64,000 bases of DNA from Blattamonas nauphoetae (lineage: Eukaryota; Preaxostyla; Oxymonadida): NCBI GenBank assembly GCA_033064195.1, contig JARBJD010000068.1, forward strand, positions 186,001 through 250,000. The letters run 5' to 3'. The notes below the pieces were generated by a model. The model was not told where the DNA came from and ran no database searches. It was given only the letters and a program-made list of their open reading frames with translations. A program made the translations under genes and the position numbers. The first letter of the stretch is position 1; each line of letters opens with the position of its first letter. This document shows positions 41,301 through 51,426 of the stretch, piece by piece.

Positions 41301-44300
41301 TCGAAGAGAGGATCAGGATGGGATTCGTCGAATGGAGGGAATGAAAGAGCCAGAATCGGTGAATCTTTCGATGATGACATCGACCAGAACTCGATCTCAT
41401 CCAACAACAACAATTTCCCTGTTTCCATTTCCGTGCTCAAAACTGTTCCATTTCCTGTTGAGCGAGTGATCGATGAAACTGAACACGATTGAAGAGTGAG
41501 TGTGCCAGATGTGTGAGTGATCAGAGGAGACGACGAGAGTTCAAACGATGAAACAGAGCATGATGTCAACGAGAGAGAGCCAGATTCCACAATGAACAGC
41601 GATTCAGATCGTGTGTTGGTGTCTGTGTTCTGGTTTGATGTTTGTGGGAGCGGAACGAATGAGAGAGATGTGATCGAGAGAGTGAAGTCTTTCGATGTGA
41701 ACGAGCAAGTCTCAGAAACATGAACTTCCTTTTTCGAAGTGTCGGATGACAGGATCGACAGATCGCGTGTGGTTGTGATGGATGCTGTTTCGTCGAGTGC
41801 ATCGCAGACTTTGATCACTTGGCCCGTTCCCAATTTCGCAAGATTGGACGAGAGAGACGAACAGGGAAGGGAAGAAAGTCCACATTTCGAGTGACTTCCT
41901 CCAGATCGATCAACGAACAGTGTCAGCTCATCATAAGGATGCCACCAGTAGATCAGCTCCTCCACTCCTCCACTCGAGGAAATCACAACAAACTCGTCGA
42001 TTTCGGATTGAGTGAATCGAGCTCCATTCGTCGTCGAAGGACCCCAAGGCTCGATTTGAGAGGCGAGTGATGAAATTGAGTCTGAGTTCAGTCCAGTCGA
42101 CGAAGAAATCACAACATGACTTCCAATTCCATGAGAAGTGATCTCTCCCACTGTCGATCCTGTGAAAGAAAGTGTCGAGTCAGCATGAAGATGCAATGCT
42201 GTTCCAAGTGTGGCGTGAGTGAATGAGATGTGATGGATCAGAGTGTCAATCAGTGTCAGTCTTCCATCTTCCCCAACTTCAATCAGCTTCGTCGTTGTCG
42301 CTGGAACAACCAGAGGCGACGAACTATCGGATGATCCGATCAGACACGACGAGAACTTCATCTCTCCTTTCTCAACCACGAAAAGCGTCGCAGATGAACA
42401 TGACTCAGTAATCGTGAATACGAGAGAGGTGAGGGTGAGTGTTTGCATTGATTTGTTGATCATCATTGAGCTGGAGTCGTCAAACGTGATTGTCTGTTTT
42501 TCATTCGAGAACGACTTGAACGTGAGTGATGAGTCGACCGAGAGAGACGAGGAGAGTGTGGTGGAGACAGAGAACGAGATCGTGTCAATCGAGTTCCGTC
42601 CAGCTGACGAGAAGGCAGAGTCCAGCGTTGTGCATTTGAATGTCGACGATCCACAGTTCGGATGATCAACAGCGTCATCATCCTTTCCAATCACCACTTC
42701 TGAAGATGGAGACACCAGCCAATACACAAGCGACCCTCTCTTCCACTTCTCTTTTTCGTCCATCGAAATGTCTTCTCCCCAAAGCGATGCGATGTGTGTT
42801 GGTGTTTTGAAATTGTCGTCCCACGGCTCTGGTTTCAGCTGAGTTTTGAAGTTTCGTCCTTTCAGTCTGAGATACTTCCCTTCGTTTTGATCCGAGATGA
42901 TAGTTGTGAATTTTGGAGTGGTGAAAGTGACTTCAACTGTCGTATCCACCTCGATCATCGTTGTCCCTTCGAATGTCAAATTTGAGAAGATTGAGTTCGT
43001 CATTTCAAAGCAACCTGACCCCAGCTCGTCTTGTTCTGATGGTTGTGGAGCGAAGTGGACGAGAGGAGAAGAGAGAGTGGCGATTGAGGGTTTGAGGGAA
43101 GGGTGGAAAGTGACGTTGTTGAGACCAACTGAAATCCCGACTGACCAAATCGGAGAGACTGTTTTCGTCGTCGTTGCATCGCACAAAACAGTGGTACTTT
43201 CCATCACCAGACTTCCTTCTTCTGACGTCACTTTCGCAGCAAAGTGCTTTGATTTGAGAATCAGATTCATTCGTTCCAGTTTCAGTCTCGATTCATCTTC
43301 GATTGTGAAGATCGTCTCTTCCAGTGAATCATGGGTGGCTGTGAGAGAAAGGTTGTATCGTGCCGGATATCCAGTCGAATACCATAAATCCTGTTTCACA
43401 AAAACGATCGGCTCTGTCGTCATCGATGTATTCCCCTGGCGCGCGCTTCGAGGATACAAAGTTCCGTTTGGATATGTCGTTTGGAGATACTGGAGAGCGT
43501 AGATCAGAGTTCTGCATTGTCCGTTGCTCCATTTGCACGAGTCTGTCAGAGTGCCATTGGTGGTGATTGTGAGTGTTGGGAATGGGATGAAATCAGAAAT
43601 CTGGGAAAGTTCGTCTTGTGCCGTGTTGTGGTTTTCGATTTCGAGATGAGGAAAGGCGCTGTATGATTCACCGCCACTGTTCGACAATCGAGTTGGACCA
43701 TCGCTCCCCAGAACTGACTCCTCCACAAACACATCATTCCCAAATGTTGCTTTATTCCCTTCGAAGTGATGTGCTCCGAAATTGAGAGGATTCGTCGCTG
43801 TTGTCGTGCCTGTGATGAAGAACACTCCACCCTTCCCACAATCAACACCATCCACCACATCTGTCGCTGTGTTGTCGGAGAATGTCGCGAATGTTGATGA
43901 AGCAGTTGAGACGAAACGATCACCAGCGAGATCGACAAACGCAACACATCCTCGCTTCGCCGAATTGGATGTGAACGTTGCTGCTGCAATTTGGAGTGTT
44001 GACGAGACCAGATACGCAACTCCTCCTTCATCGGCAATGCAACTTGTGTAGGTTGCTGCTCCAACAAAGCTGACATTTGAATTCTCAGCATACACAATCC
44101 CTCCCTTCGTCGCTGAACAATCCGTGCACTTCACATTCAGGATGGTTATGTTCGAATTGTTGTTATACAGAAATCCACCGTTCCCAGCTGAAATGTTTCT
44201 GAGTGTGCCGTCTTGGACGGTGACATTGCAGGAATCAGCATTCAGATACAACCCATTCGCTGTGGTTTGGAGGTTGGAAACTTGAGTGTATCTGAAAGTG

Positions 44301-47300
44301 ATGTTGGTGTTGGTGGCTTTCACCAGTGACACTTTGAGGAACGTGCCAAGCTTGCCAGGACTGTTGAGGTTGTAGAATTCTGCAGCAGTGACACCTTCGA
44401 GAGAGATGAACGGAGCTGTGTCGAGAGAGGCGAGAGTGGCGAGTGAAGGATTGGCGCTTTGATACGAGAAAGAGCTTTCCGCCTGACTGTTTTGGGCTTT
44501 GACGAATGAAACGTCGTCGAGTATGAGGTTGGTGGGAAGGGTGAGAGAATAGATTTTGAGGAATTTTCCTTCGGAGAAGACGACTGGTGCTTTGAGAAGT
44601 GGATTTGTGGCAATGAGTGAGGCAGTTTCCACAGTGAAAGACGAGAGAGTGTCAACAACAAATGCAGACGTCTCCAAATTGTCGAAAGACAGTCTCAGAT
44701 GCTTCAAAGTGAGTGTCGAGTTGACTATTTGGCAGAAAACATTGTCGGCTCGCTCGACTGTGATGGTTGAATGAAGTGGATTTAAAAGATTGACTTCGAC
44801 AGACGAATTTTGGCAAGTGAAAGGAGTCATGGTTTCTGTATATAATTGAAATCTGTTGAGATCGAAGTGTGGACATTGTTGTGGAGACGAGATCCAAGCA
44901 GAAATTGGAGTGTCATCGCACCCGAAAGAAAGTCAGCATTCATGATGTTGATATCTGCCCAAGCAAGAGGTCCGCCTGTGCCATTGAATTTCAGATTGAA
45001 CATGCCTGGTGGAGGGATGATTGGACAGGTGGAGTTGATGAGGAAAGAGTGGGTGGTGGGGAACGATTGCTGAGTCGCCAAGTTGAGAGTTAGTTGCGAT
45101 TCTGAGAAGTCCTTCAGAACAACATCGTCGCCTTTTACAGCATCATCGACATCTGTCCCAGCCTTGTTCTGATCAAATTTGTTCCATTCCATCTCAACTG
45201 AGCTCGACTCACCAGCTCTCTCCAAATCAATCGCTCCCGCTCGTCCATTTGTCGTGCACACCCCAAATCGACTGAAGAGAATCGTAACTTCTCCACTCGT
45301 CTTTCCCTCAACACAGCTTGCACATTGAGTCGCTTCGGGAGATGGTGGTTCGAGAGATGTGCGAGTGATTGCGATGAAATACGTGTCCGAGACAGTGAGA
45401 GACGCAGAACCAGAAACAGAAATGAGTGCTTGTCCTGACTTGATGATCTGGAATGCTGAGTGAGCGATTCGGGTTGTGCCCAAAGAGAGCAACATCAGCG
45501 ACACAGTCTGACCAGAAACACCATCAACGAATGTTCGAGTGAGGAGCAAGTTGACATCTTCGTCCATCTCGAAAAGTGTCGTCGACAGTGTTGATGGGAT
45601 CAGCTTCATCGACCGAAGTGTCAGCTTCCCTCCAACTTTTGGTTTGAATCCAGCTGTTGTCAACTCAGTGAAATGAAAGTTTGAGGTGTTTGATCCAGTT
45701 CCAACAATCTCCACATCGTGTTTGATGTCGAGATTGGATGCCTGCTGATGTGATTCTTCCGACAGAAACACGATGTTGGGAAGGAGCGACTCGTCCGTGA
45801 GAGTCCCAAGGGCAGCTGTGAGTGTGGAGTGGAGAGAGAAGCCTTCTTCTGCTGGCCAAGTTCCGACTCTCATTTTGTTCGATTCTGGCTCTGATGTGAC
45901 TTCTTTGAAGAATGGAATGGTGGTTCTGATCTGGAAGTTTGTGCTTGCAGCGATTGGTCGATTCGACGTGCAGCCAACGATTGACGATTCATTCAACATT
46001 TCCACCTGGCTAACACTACTCAACAGAAAGTCATTCCTATTCGATGCGGGGAAATCAAAACGGCAGTTCTCAAAGAAAAGACCCTGCCGAGTGCTTCCGT
46101 ACACGATGTTCGCAGTGCTCGAATACACATTTGTGAATGTGCAAGAATGAGCTCGGAAGTGAGTGGCACCCAAACTGAACAAGCCATATTGGTGTGCACC
46201 AAAGCAATTCGTGAAGGACGAGGAATCCAAAGTGAGTGAGGAGACACTATTTGCATTCATGAGTGAGTTAGCAACAGTTGAACATTCCGTGAAAATGCAC
46301 TGTTGGAAGATGAGGTGTCGAACTGGTGAGGCAACATTCACATGATATCCTTGGTTTGTCGTTACAGCTCCTGTGAATGTCGTTCCCGAATAAAGAAAGC
46401 TGGCTGAGACAGATTGCGTGCTTGGCAAGCGACAGGTTTGGTCCAAAACACAATCCAGAAAGAGGATGGGACCATGCGGCGCGCTCACCTGATGCATGAA
46501 GAACGAGGCATTCTTCACATTCACTCTGATGAAGTCGATCGAGTCATCTGTCGTGAAGTCGAGGAACGAGATTGTTGAGTTCGTGTTGTCTATTTCTGTG
46601 TCGGTCATTGAGAACGAAACGGGTGCTGTTTTGATTGATGTGAGATTCACACAATGTCCTATCGTGTTCCCATCACCACTCAGCTGACACTTGTCGATCG
46701 TCAGGGCGACCTCAGAAAATGTGTTGTGGGAGATGAACCCACCGTTCAGTTTTGTTGTTCCCATCACCTGCGTCATGTTCGAGTTGAGGATGTTCAGATT
46801 GTGAGCACTGTTCATTGTCCCCACACATCCACCGTATTGGTAAGGTCGGTTTGATGGAGAAGACCAGTTCGTGAAAGAGCACGAATCGACTGTGGCCTCT
46901 GCTGTCGTTGCGATGTCAGCAGGCGCGCGATAAAGATAAACACAGCCAGCATAAATGATCTGCTTGGCGAAAGTGGAAGAGACTGAGCAGTTCTCGAACT
47001 TGCACGATGTGAGAGTGAGTGCAGCAGTGCCCGATTGAAAAGACAAGGCTGAACCACCTGATCCAATGTCTGTCATATTAGTTGTTGAAAACTGCATGTT
47101 GAAGAACCAGCAGCGAGTGAAGGTGATAGCTCCTTCAGTAAATGTGAATCTGGCTACTCCATCGTGGATTTTGCCTGTGAATTGGTCATCTTCGTCGTCA
47201 CCTTCTTCGGCAGGGGAGTCTGGGGTGTTGGGGGAGGCGAGAGAGGAGGAGAGTGTGGGTGTGTGGGGAGAGAGGGATGGTCGTTCTGATGATGTCGTGT

Positions 47301-48216
47301 GGCACCAGTTGAACGAGCTGTTCGAGCACACAAACCCTCCTCCTCCATTCATGTCCCGCACTGTCGACCCCGAAAGATGGTTGTTGCTTCCCCAGATCCC
47401 ACATCCAACCATCCGCTGCGAAAACATCGGCGAAACAGGACGAACTGTCCCAGGCAACGAGGACACGTTCGAGAAGGATATTTCCGAGAATGTCGTGCAG
47501 ATCCCTTCGAAGTCTGACGAAATTCCATTCTGCGAAGGCTGGGCCACTCCAATTCCGTCCGCTCCGATCACTTTTGTGTTCGCAATTCGTATCCCCACGA
47601 TGTCCAAAGAAAACAAATCTGATCCTCCAATTCCGCGAAGATCCTCCACAATCGGGGCCAGTCGCTGTTCTGAGGGGTCCAGTGTGCATCCGATCAAAGT
47701 GATCGACGATGACGTTTGAGGCGAAAGAGATGATTCTTGTAAAACAAAGAGTGAGTGCAGTCCGGTCCAGAGGAAGCCGCAATTTGTGATATGGATGGAA
47801 GAGGATGTGATGGAAGCACATGTCACATCTCCATTCCATGATTCCGAGTGAAGATCAAATGCCAGATCCGCGACTGATAATGATGCATTGATGAGCTTGA
47901 AAAGACTGTTCATTCTATTTATATTGTTTTTATCCTTCACTGATTTGTCGGTCCGTGAAGATTCTTGTCGATCAATGCGAAAAGAAAGAGTCGTTGCTAC
48001 TTCACCATGGAGCGTCAGGACTGATGAAAGAAGATTGAAATTGGATGAAAAGATATGTCCATTCGGGATGATAACTTCTTGATAGTGGAGAGAGGGATCA
48101 GTGGAGAATGAGCGCAGTATGAGAGAGTCGAGGTCGTTAGATGGCGACACTGAATTTGCATAAGTCCGAGTGATGAAGATAGAGAAAATGAAAGAGATGA
48201 TGGGGAATGATATCAT
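38396..48216 (-). pseudogene. Chimeric giant beta-helix gene, disrupted
   Basis: The start at 48216 gives a signal peptide (MISFPIISFIFSIFITRTYA). From there to about 39600 it is a close paralogue of the first giant gene (N-terminal head, beta-helix, CKWSNGQC, DHPNCG, FVDRSGGSHSKCG and GYDMSKCG caps) but with only one copy of the 859-codon unit. At about 39560-39600 the similarity switches, just before the point where the paralogue has its transmembrane helix and pseudokinase. The remaining 1.2 kb (LFVGKEGNDETGTGS onward) is the tail of the third giant gene. Two breaks are visible. A one-base frame change near 44830 leaves ...YIQKP-stop overlapping ATG (ATGA). An in-frame TAG at 39209-39211 stands where the donor-type tail has Ser. 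The text on both sides of each break stays intact, so decay is recent or some breaks are assembly errors. Confidence 0.7.
46985..47295 (-). repeat. 311-bp tract identical to 14091-14401
   Basis: By eye the two stretches are identical base for base, while DNA on both sides differs at several percent of positions, starting with the very next bases. They encode the same part of the first and fourth giant proteins (around GEEDGDDEDDQFTGKIHDGV in reading sense). This fits a recent conversion event. Confidence 0.75.
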
Positions 48217-48286
48217 GTGTGGGATATAATCGTGAAAACGATGTATACGGAAAATGAGAGTGGGTTGAACAGAGAAAAGTTCAAGT

Positions 48287-48301
48287 AATGGGTCAGATCA
48301 A
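48287..48301 (-). promoter_or_regulatory. Candidate promoter motif TTGATCTGACCCATT
   Basis: Minus-strand TTGATCTGACCCATT ends 71 nt upstream of the ATG at 48216, the same spacing as the related motif before 15322. A CAAACAAAGG string lies just upstream (48310-48320). The interval also serves the divergent gene at 48425. Confidence 0.4.
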
Positions 48302-48424
48302 AGAATCATCCTTTGTTTGGTTCGGAGTTCATATCTTCGAATCCAAACCATTTCACAAACCCGCTCTCCCCGTTTCGTGCAAGTCAACACCCAATGGTCG
48401 AATCAAAGGGCAGATCCTTCCAAA

Positions 48425-51214
48425 ATGCCTCCCAAGCAAACCTTTATGAGAAAACGTAGCGAAACACAATCAAATACTCGGACAAAATGTGCTCCATCTT
48501 CAACTTCCAACAAACACACAGTTCATACAACGATCCAAGACTCTTTCGAAAACCACAACGATTCAACACTTGATCCTCATTCAATCCCATCCACGACTGA
48601 TGTAGTCACAATTACTGGCAATGACCGGTCCTATTTTCGTGTGTCAAAACAGATTCTTCAGTACGAACTGAAACTGAAGCGAATCAATGTCGAAACACTC
48701 TTGGACCAAGTACATCTGGAGGGTGATGAGATCAGTCTTCCCACCTCCATCCCGTCAGATTGGAGATTGGTCTCGCAGGATTCGATTACGAATGATGATC
48801 TACGAGAAGGGTGTATCTCGCTTTTCGAACAGATCAACTCCGGAATTCAATTGACGCCAATTGAAGTGGTTTATGCTTCTCGTTTCGTGGAATACACATA
48901 TCTCTACATAAAGAATAGTCCCTCTTCACATGCCATGCTTCTCCAAACTGTATTCCCCGAAGAGGAAAACTGCCAAACAAAATTGGCGTCTGCTCTCATC
49001 AAACTGGTTTGCCATCCATCGGACAGGCTCCGAACGGTTGCTTTGTCATTCTTCGACGTTGGATTATCGAAGTCGGCAAAGAAATGCACCATCGCGGTCG
49101 CAGTGACTGGTCTAATCCCCAAACTCTTTGAACACCTGAAACCACTCGAAATCCCCATAAATGAAACAACTATCGAATTTCACCGCCACATAACAGCAAT
49201 TGTGGACGATTTCTTAAGCTTTTCCACACCAGAGGACGTTTGTAATCATCTCAACGACCATAAATCCACTTTGCCCCAAACACCACTCGTTTCCGAAATC
49301 ATCGACCCCATTTTCAGACCTTTCTGTGCATACTTGCGATATCTCCTCGACCCTCCAGATGGTCCCATTGATTATCACTTCGGCCTCTCTCTTCTCTCCA
49401 AAATGAAATTGTTCAAAAAACACATCACAGAAGCGTTCTGGCCTCAATCATCCTTTCCCGAACTGAAACAATTTTTTGATGAACTGAAAACAAACATGAC
49501 CGAAGAGCTTGCATCATCGTTGGATCTTACCACGACCGCTCAAGCACTCCATAGGCTTCTGTTTCGCAGTGGAAGAGATTTCGACGACCCCTCTTGGGCA
49601 GAGACATATCAAAACATCCTCGTTCGACTGAGCGAGGGGAGGCAGTGCTCCGATTTGGGAGCTGAATCGTTTCTGTGCTTCTTGTCGAACCGCCCAAAAT
49701 TAGTTGAACCCAAATTCTGGTCTGATGGCTCAGTCTCAATCGATGTCAACCACAGCGTCGAATCCGAGTTTTCTCTGCCATCAACTTCACTCGGCACCGT
49801 CTTGACACCCACTCGCCCGTATTTCGCCGCTGCTTGTCTTACACTATTCCGCCCCATCTCTTATCATTTCAGAATATCAACTCTCTGGAGAGATATCGAG
49901 TGTGGCTGGTTCGCTGGGATGATCAACGCACTCACTCCGTGGCAGTTGCCGTTCACGAGTGAGTTCATCCCTCTCCACAAACAACTCATCGATGCGATGA
50001 AAATTCGTTTACACCTCATTCGCCAAGTGGGGTTCTGGGATGATGATCCCAAGTCTCGAAGCAAACTGAACGAGCTCTATCACTACTTCCACAAAAACAC
50101 GAAAGAATATGTTGTCCATCTCTCACTTCATCTGTTCGCCATTCCAACTCAAAACAATTCCAACAACAGTGTCATTCTTGATGAATTCTTTTCAAATTTC
50201 TTTCGACCTTACCACCCTCCCAACATGACAAACCCGTTTCAAGATGAAGTAAGGAAAGAAATGGATGCAGCAGCCCTCTCGTCGTCATCTCCACCCTTCC
50301 TCCTCACATCTGAACTTGTTTGTGATCTCACCGACGAAGAGATCATAAATGTTGTGGATAGAATTGTTGCTCTGATCGAAAGCGACTCTCCCATCTCCGA
50401 CGACACCATCCTTCGGATCTGCGCGTTCCACACAAACCAACTCAAATCAATTTATCTTCCGGAATTGTTCCGAAAAGCGGGGAGATCAACAGAACAATGC
50501 TTCCACGCATTCGAATGTCTCCTCTCTCTCCCCTTCGTTCATATCGATCATCGTCACATCAACTATCTCCTCAACCAGAAGCCAAAGACACAGCAACCAA
50601 CATTGGACGAGTGGGACGATGTGGATCTGACAACAGTTGGTATGGTGATGCTAACCATCGACGAGGAACACATCTTTTTCAAACACCACTTATCCAAAAT
50701 CATCACTTTTGCAGTCGACGTCCTGCCTCAACTGTCTCACTGCGCGACTCGACTGTCTGTCTCGCAGCTCGAACGACTGCTCACTCCATCCATCGATCTT
50801 CTCCGCAAAGTCTATTTCCATCGGTTCCTTCCAATGTATGACGAAAGACATCAATGCGAGACTGGATTCATCCATCTCTGCCGATTGTGTGAGCAGCGCG
50901 TGATCGCCGAGTGTCTCAGCAGGATGGGATTCTTCTCTCGCCTTGTGAGTGGAATAGTGGATGACAGTTCTTCATTCAACTCTAAATGTGTCATCGATAT
51001 CTTCATCCGTCAAAAACGATATTCAGGCACTGCAGGAACAGACAAAAAGACACTTCGACGAATACGTCGACACTTTCTGGAGGAAGGCTTGCAGGATGTC
51101 CTGGACTTCCTCTTGGTCAGGAAGAAGGATTCCTTCAACATCTTTAATCGAATCGAACATGGCATGGGAATGATGCCATTCTTTGGAGCCAATCTGAGCA
51201 AAGATTCAAATTAA
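48425..51214 (+). CDS. Large helical-repeat protein (oxymonad-type family)
   Basis: 929 residues, intronless. I use the ATG at 48425 (MPPKQTFMRKRSE); the frame is open from 48317 but the extra residues lie in the promoter interval. A basic, Ser/Thr-rich head of about 90 residues precedes long amphipathic helices (KLASALIKLVCHPSDRLRT, VALSFFDVGLSKSAKK, KLFEHLKPLEIPINETTIEF), typical of ARM/HEAT folds. The end carries the shared repeat FLEEGLQDVLDFLLVRKKD. No enzyme motif, signal peptide or membrane span. Divergent from the giant gene at 48216 across about 210 bp. Function not recognised; a scaffold or adaptor is the usual expectation for such folds. Confidence 0.75.
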   Translation: MPPKQTFMRKRSETQSNTRTKCAPSSTSNKHTVHTTIQDSFENHNDSTLDPHSIPSTTDVVTITGNDRSYFRVSKQILQYELKLKRINVETLLDQVHLEGDEISLPTSIPSDWRLVSQDSITNDDLREGCISLFEQINSGIQLTPIEVVYASRFVEYTYLYIKNSPSSHAMLLQTVFPEEENCQTKLASALIKLVCHPSDRLRTVALSFFDVGLSKSAKKCTIAVAVTGLIPKLFEHLKPLEIPINETTIEFHRHITAIVDDFLSFSTPEDVCNHLNDHKSTLPQTPLVSEIIDPIFRPFCAYLRYLLDPPDGPIDYHFGLSLLSKMKLFKKHITEAFWPQSSFPELKQFFDELKTNMTEELASSLDLTTTAQALHRLLFRSGRDFDDPSWAETYQNILVRLSEGRQCSDLGAESFLCFLSNRPKLVEPKFWSDGSVSIDVNHSVESEFSLPSTSLGTVLTPTRPYFAAACLTLFRPISYHFRISTLWRDIECGWFAGMINALTPWQLPFTSEFIPLHKQLIDAMKIRLHLIRQVGFWDDDPKSRSKLNELYHYFHKNTKEYVVHLSLHLFAIPTQNNSNNSVILDEFFSNFFRPYHPPNMTNPFQDEVRKEMDAAALSSSSPPFLLTSELVCDLTDEEIINVVDRIVALIESDSPISDDTILRICAFHTNQLKSIYLPELFRKAGRSTEQCFHAFECLLSLPFVHIDHRHINYLLNQKPKTQQPTLDEWDDVDLTTVGMVMLTIDEEHIFFKHHLSKIITFAVDVLPQLSHCATRLSVSQLERLLTPSIDLLRKVYFHRFLPMYDERHQCETGFIHLCRLCEQRVIAECLSRMGFFSRLVSGIVDDSSSFNSKCVIDIFIRQKRYSGTAGTDKKTLRRIRRHFLEEGLQDVLDFLLVRKKDSFNIFNRIEHGMGMMPFFGANLSKDSN

Positions 51215-51426
51215 GATGACACAGACTTACACTACTCATTATTTTGGTTTCATCTTCGTCGAAAATAAACAAACCAAACACATTCATTGTTCATGCCATT
51301 TCATTGATCATTCTCATCTCACAAAAGTAAACACAAAAGTTAAATACTGGACGGATCTGATCAAAAGTGCCCATAACCTTTTTAGTGGAACTCGTTCAAA
51401 CTGAACGTCTTGTTCCACCTGAGAAG

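Noticed and set aside
51161-51168. GGCATGGG in the 48425 gene as another MITE end
   Set aside because: It encodes HGMGMMPFF within an intact frame, with no partner end and no duplication.
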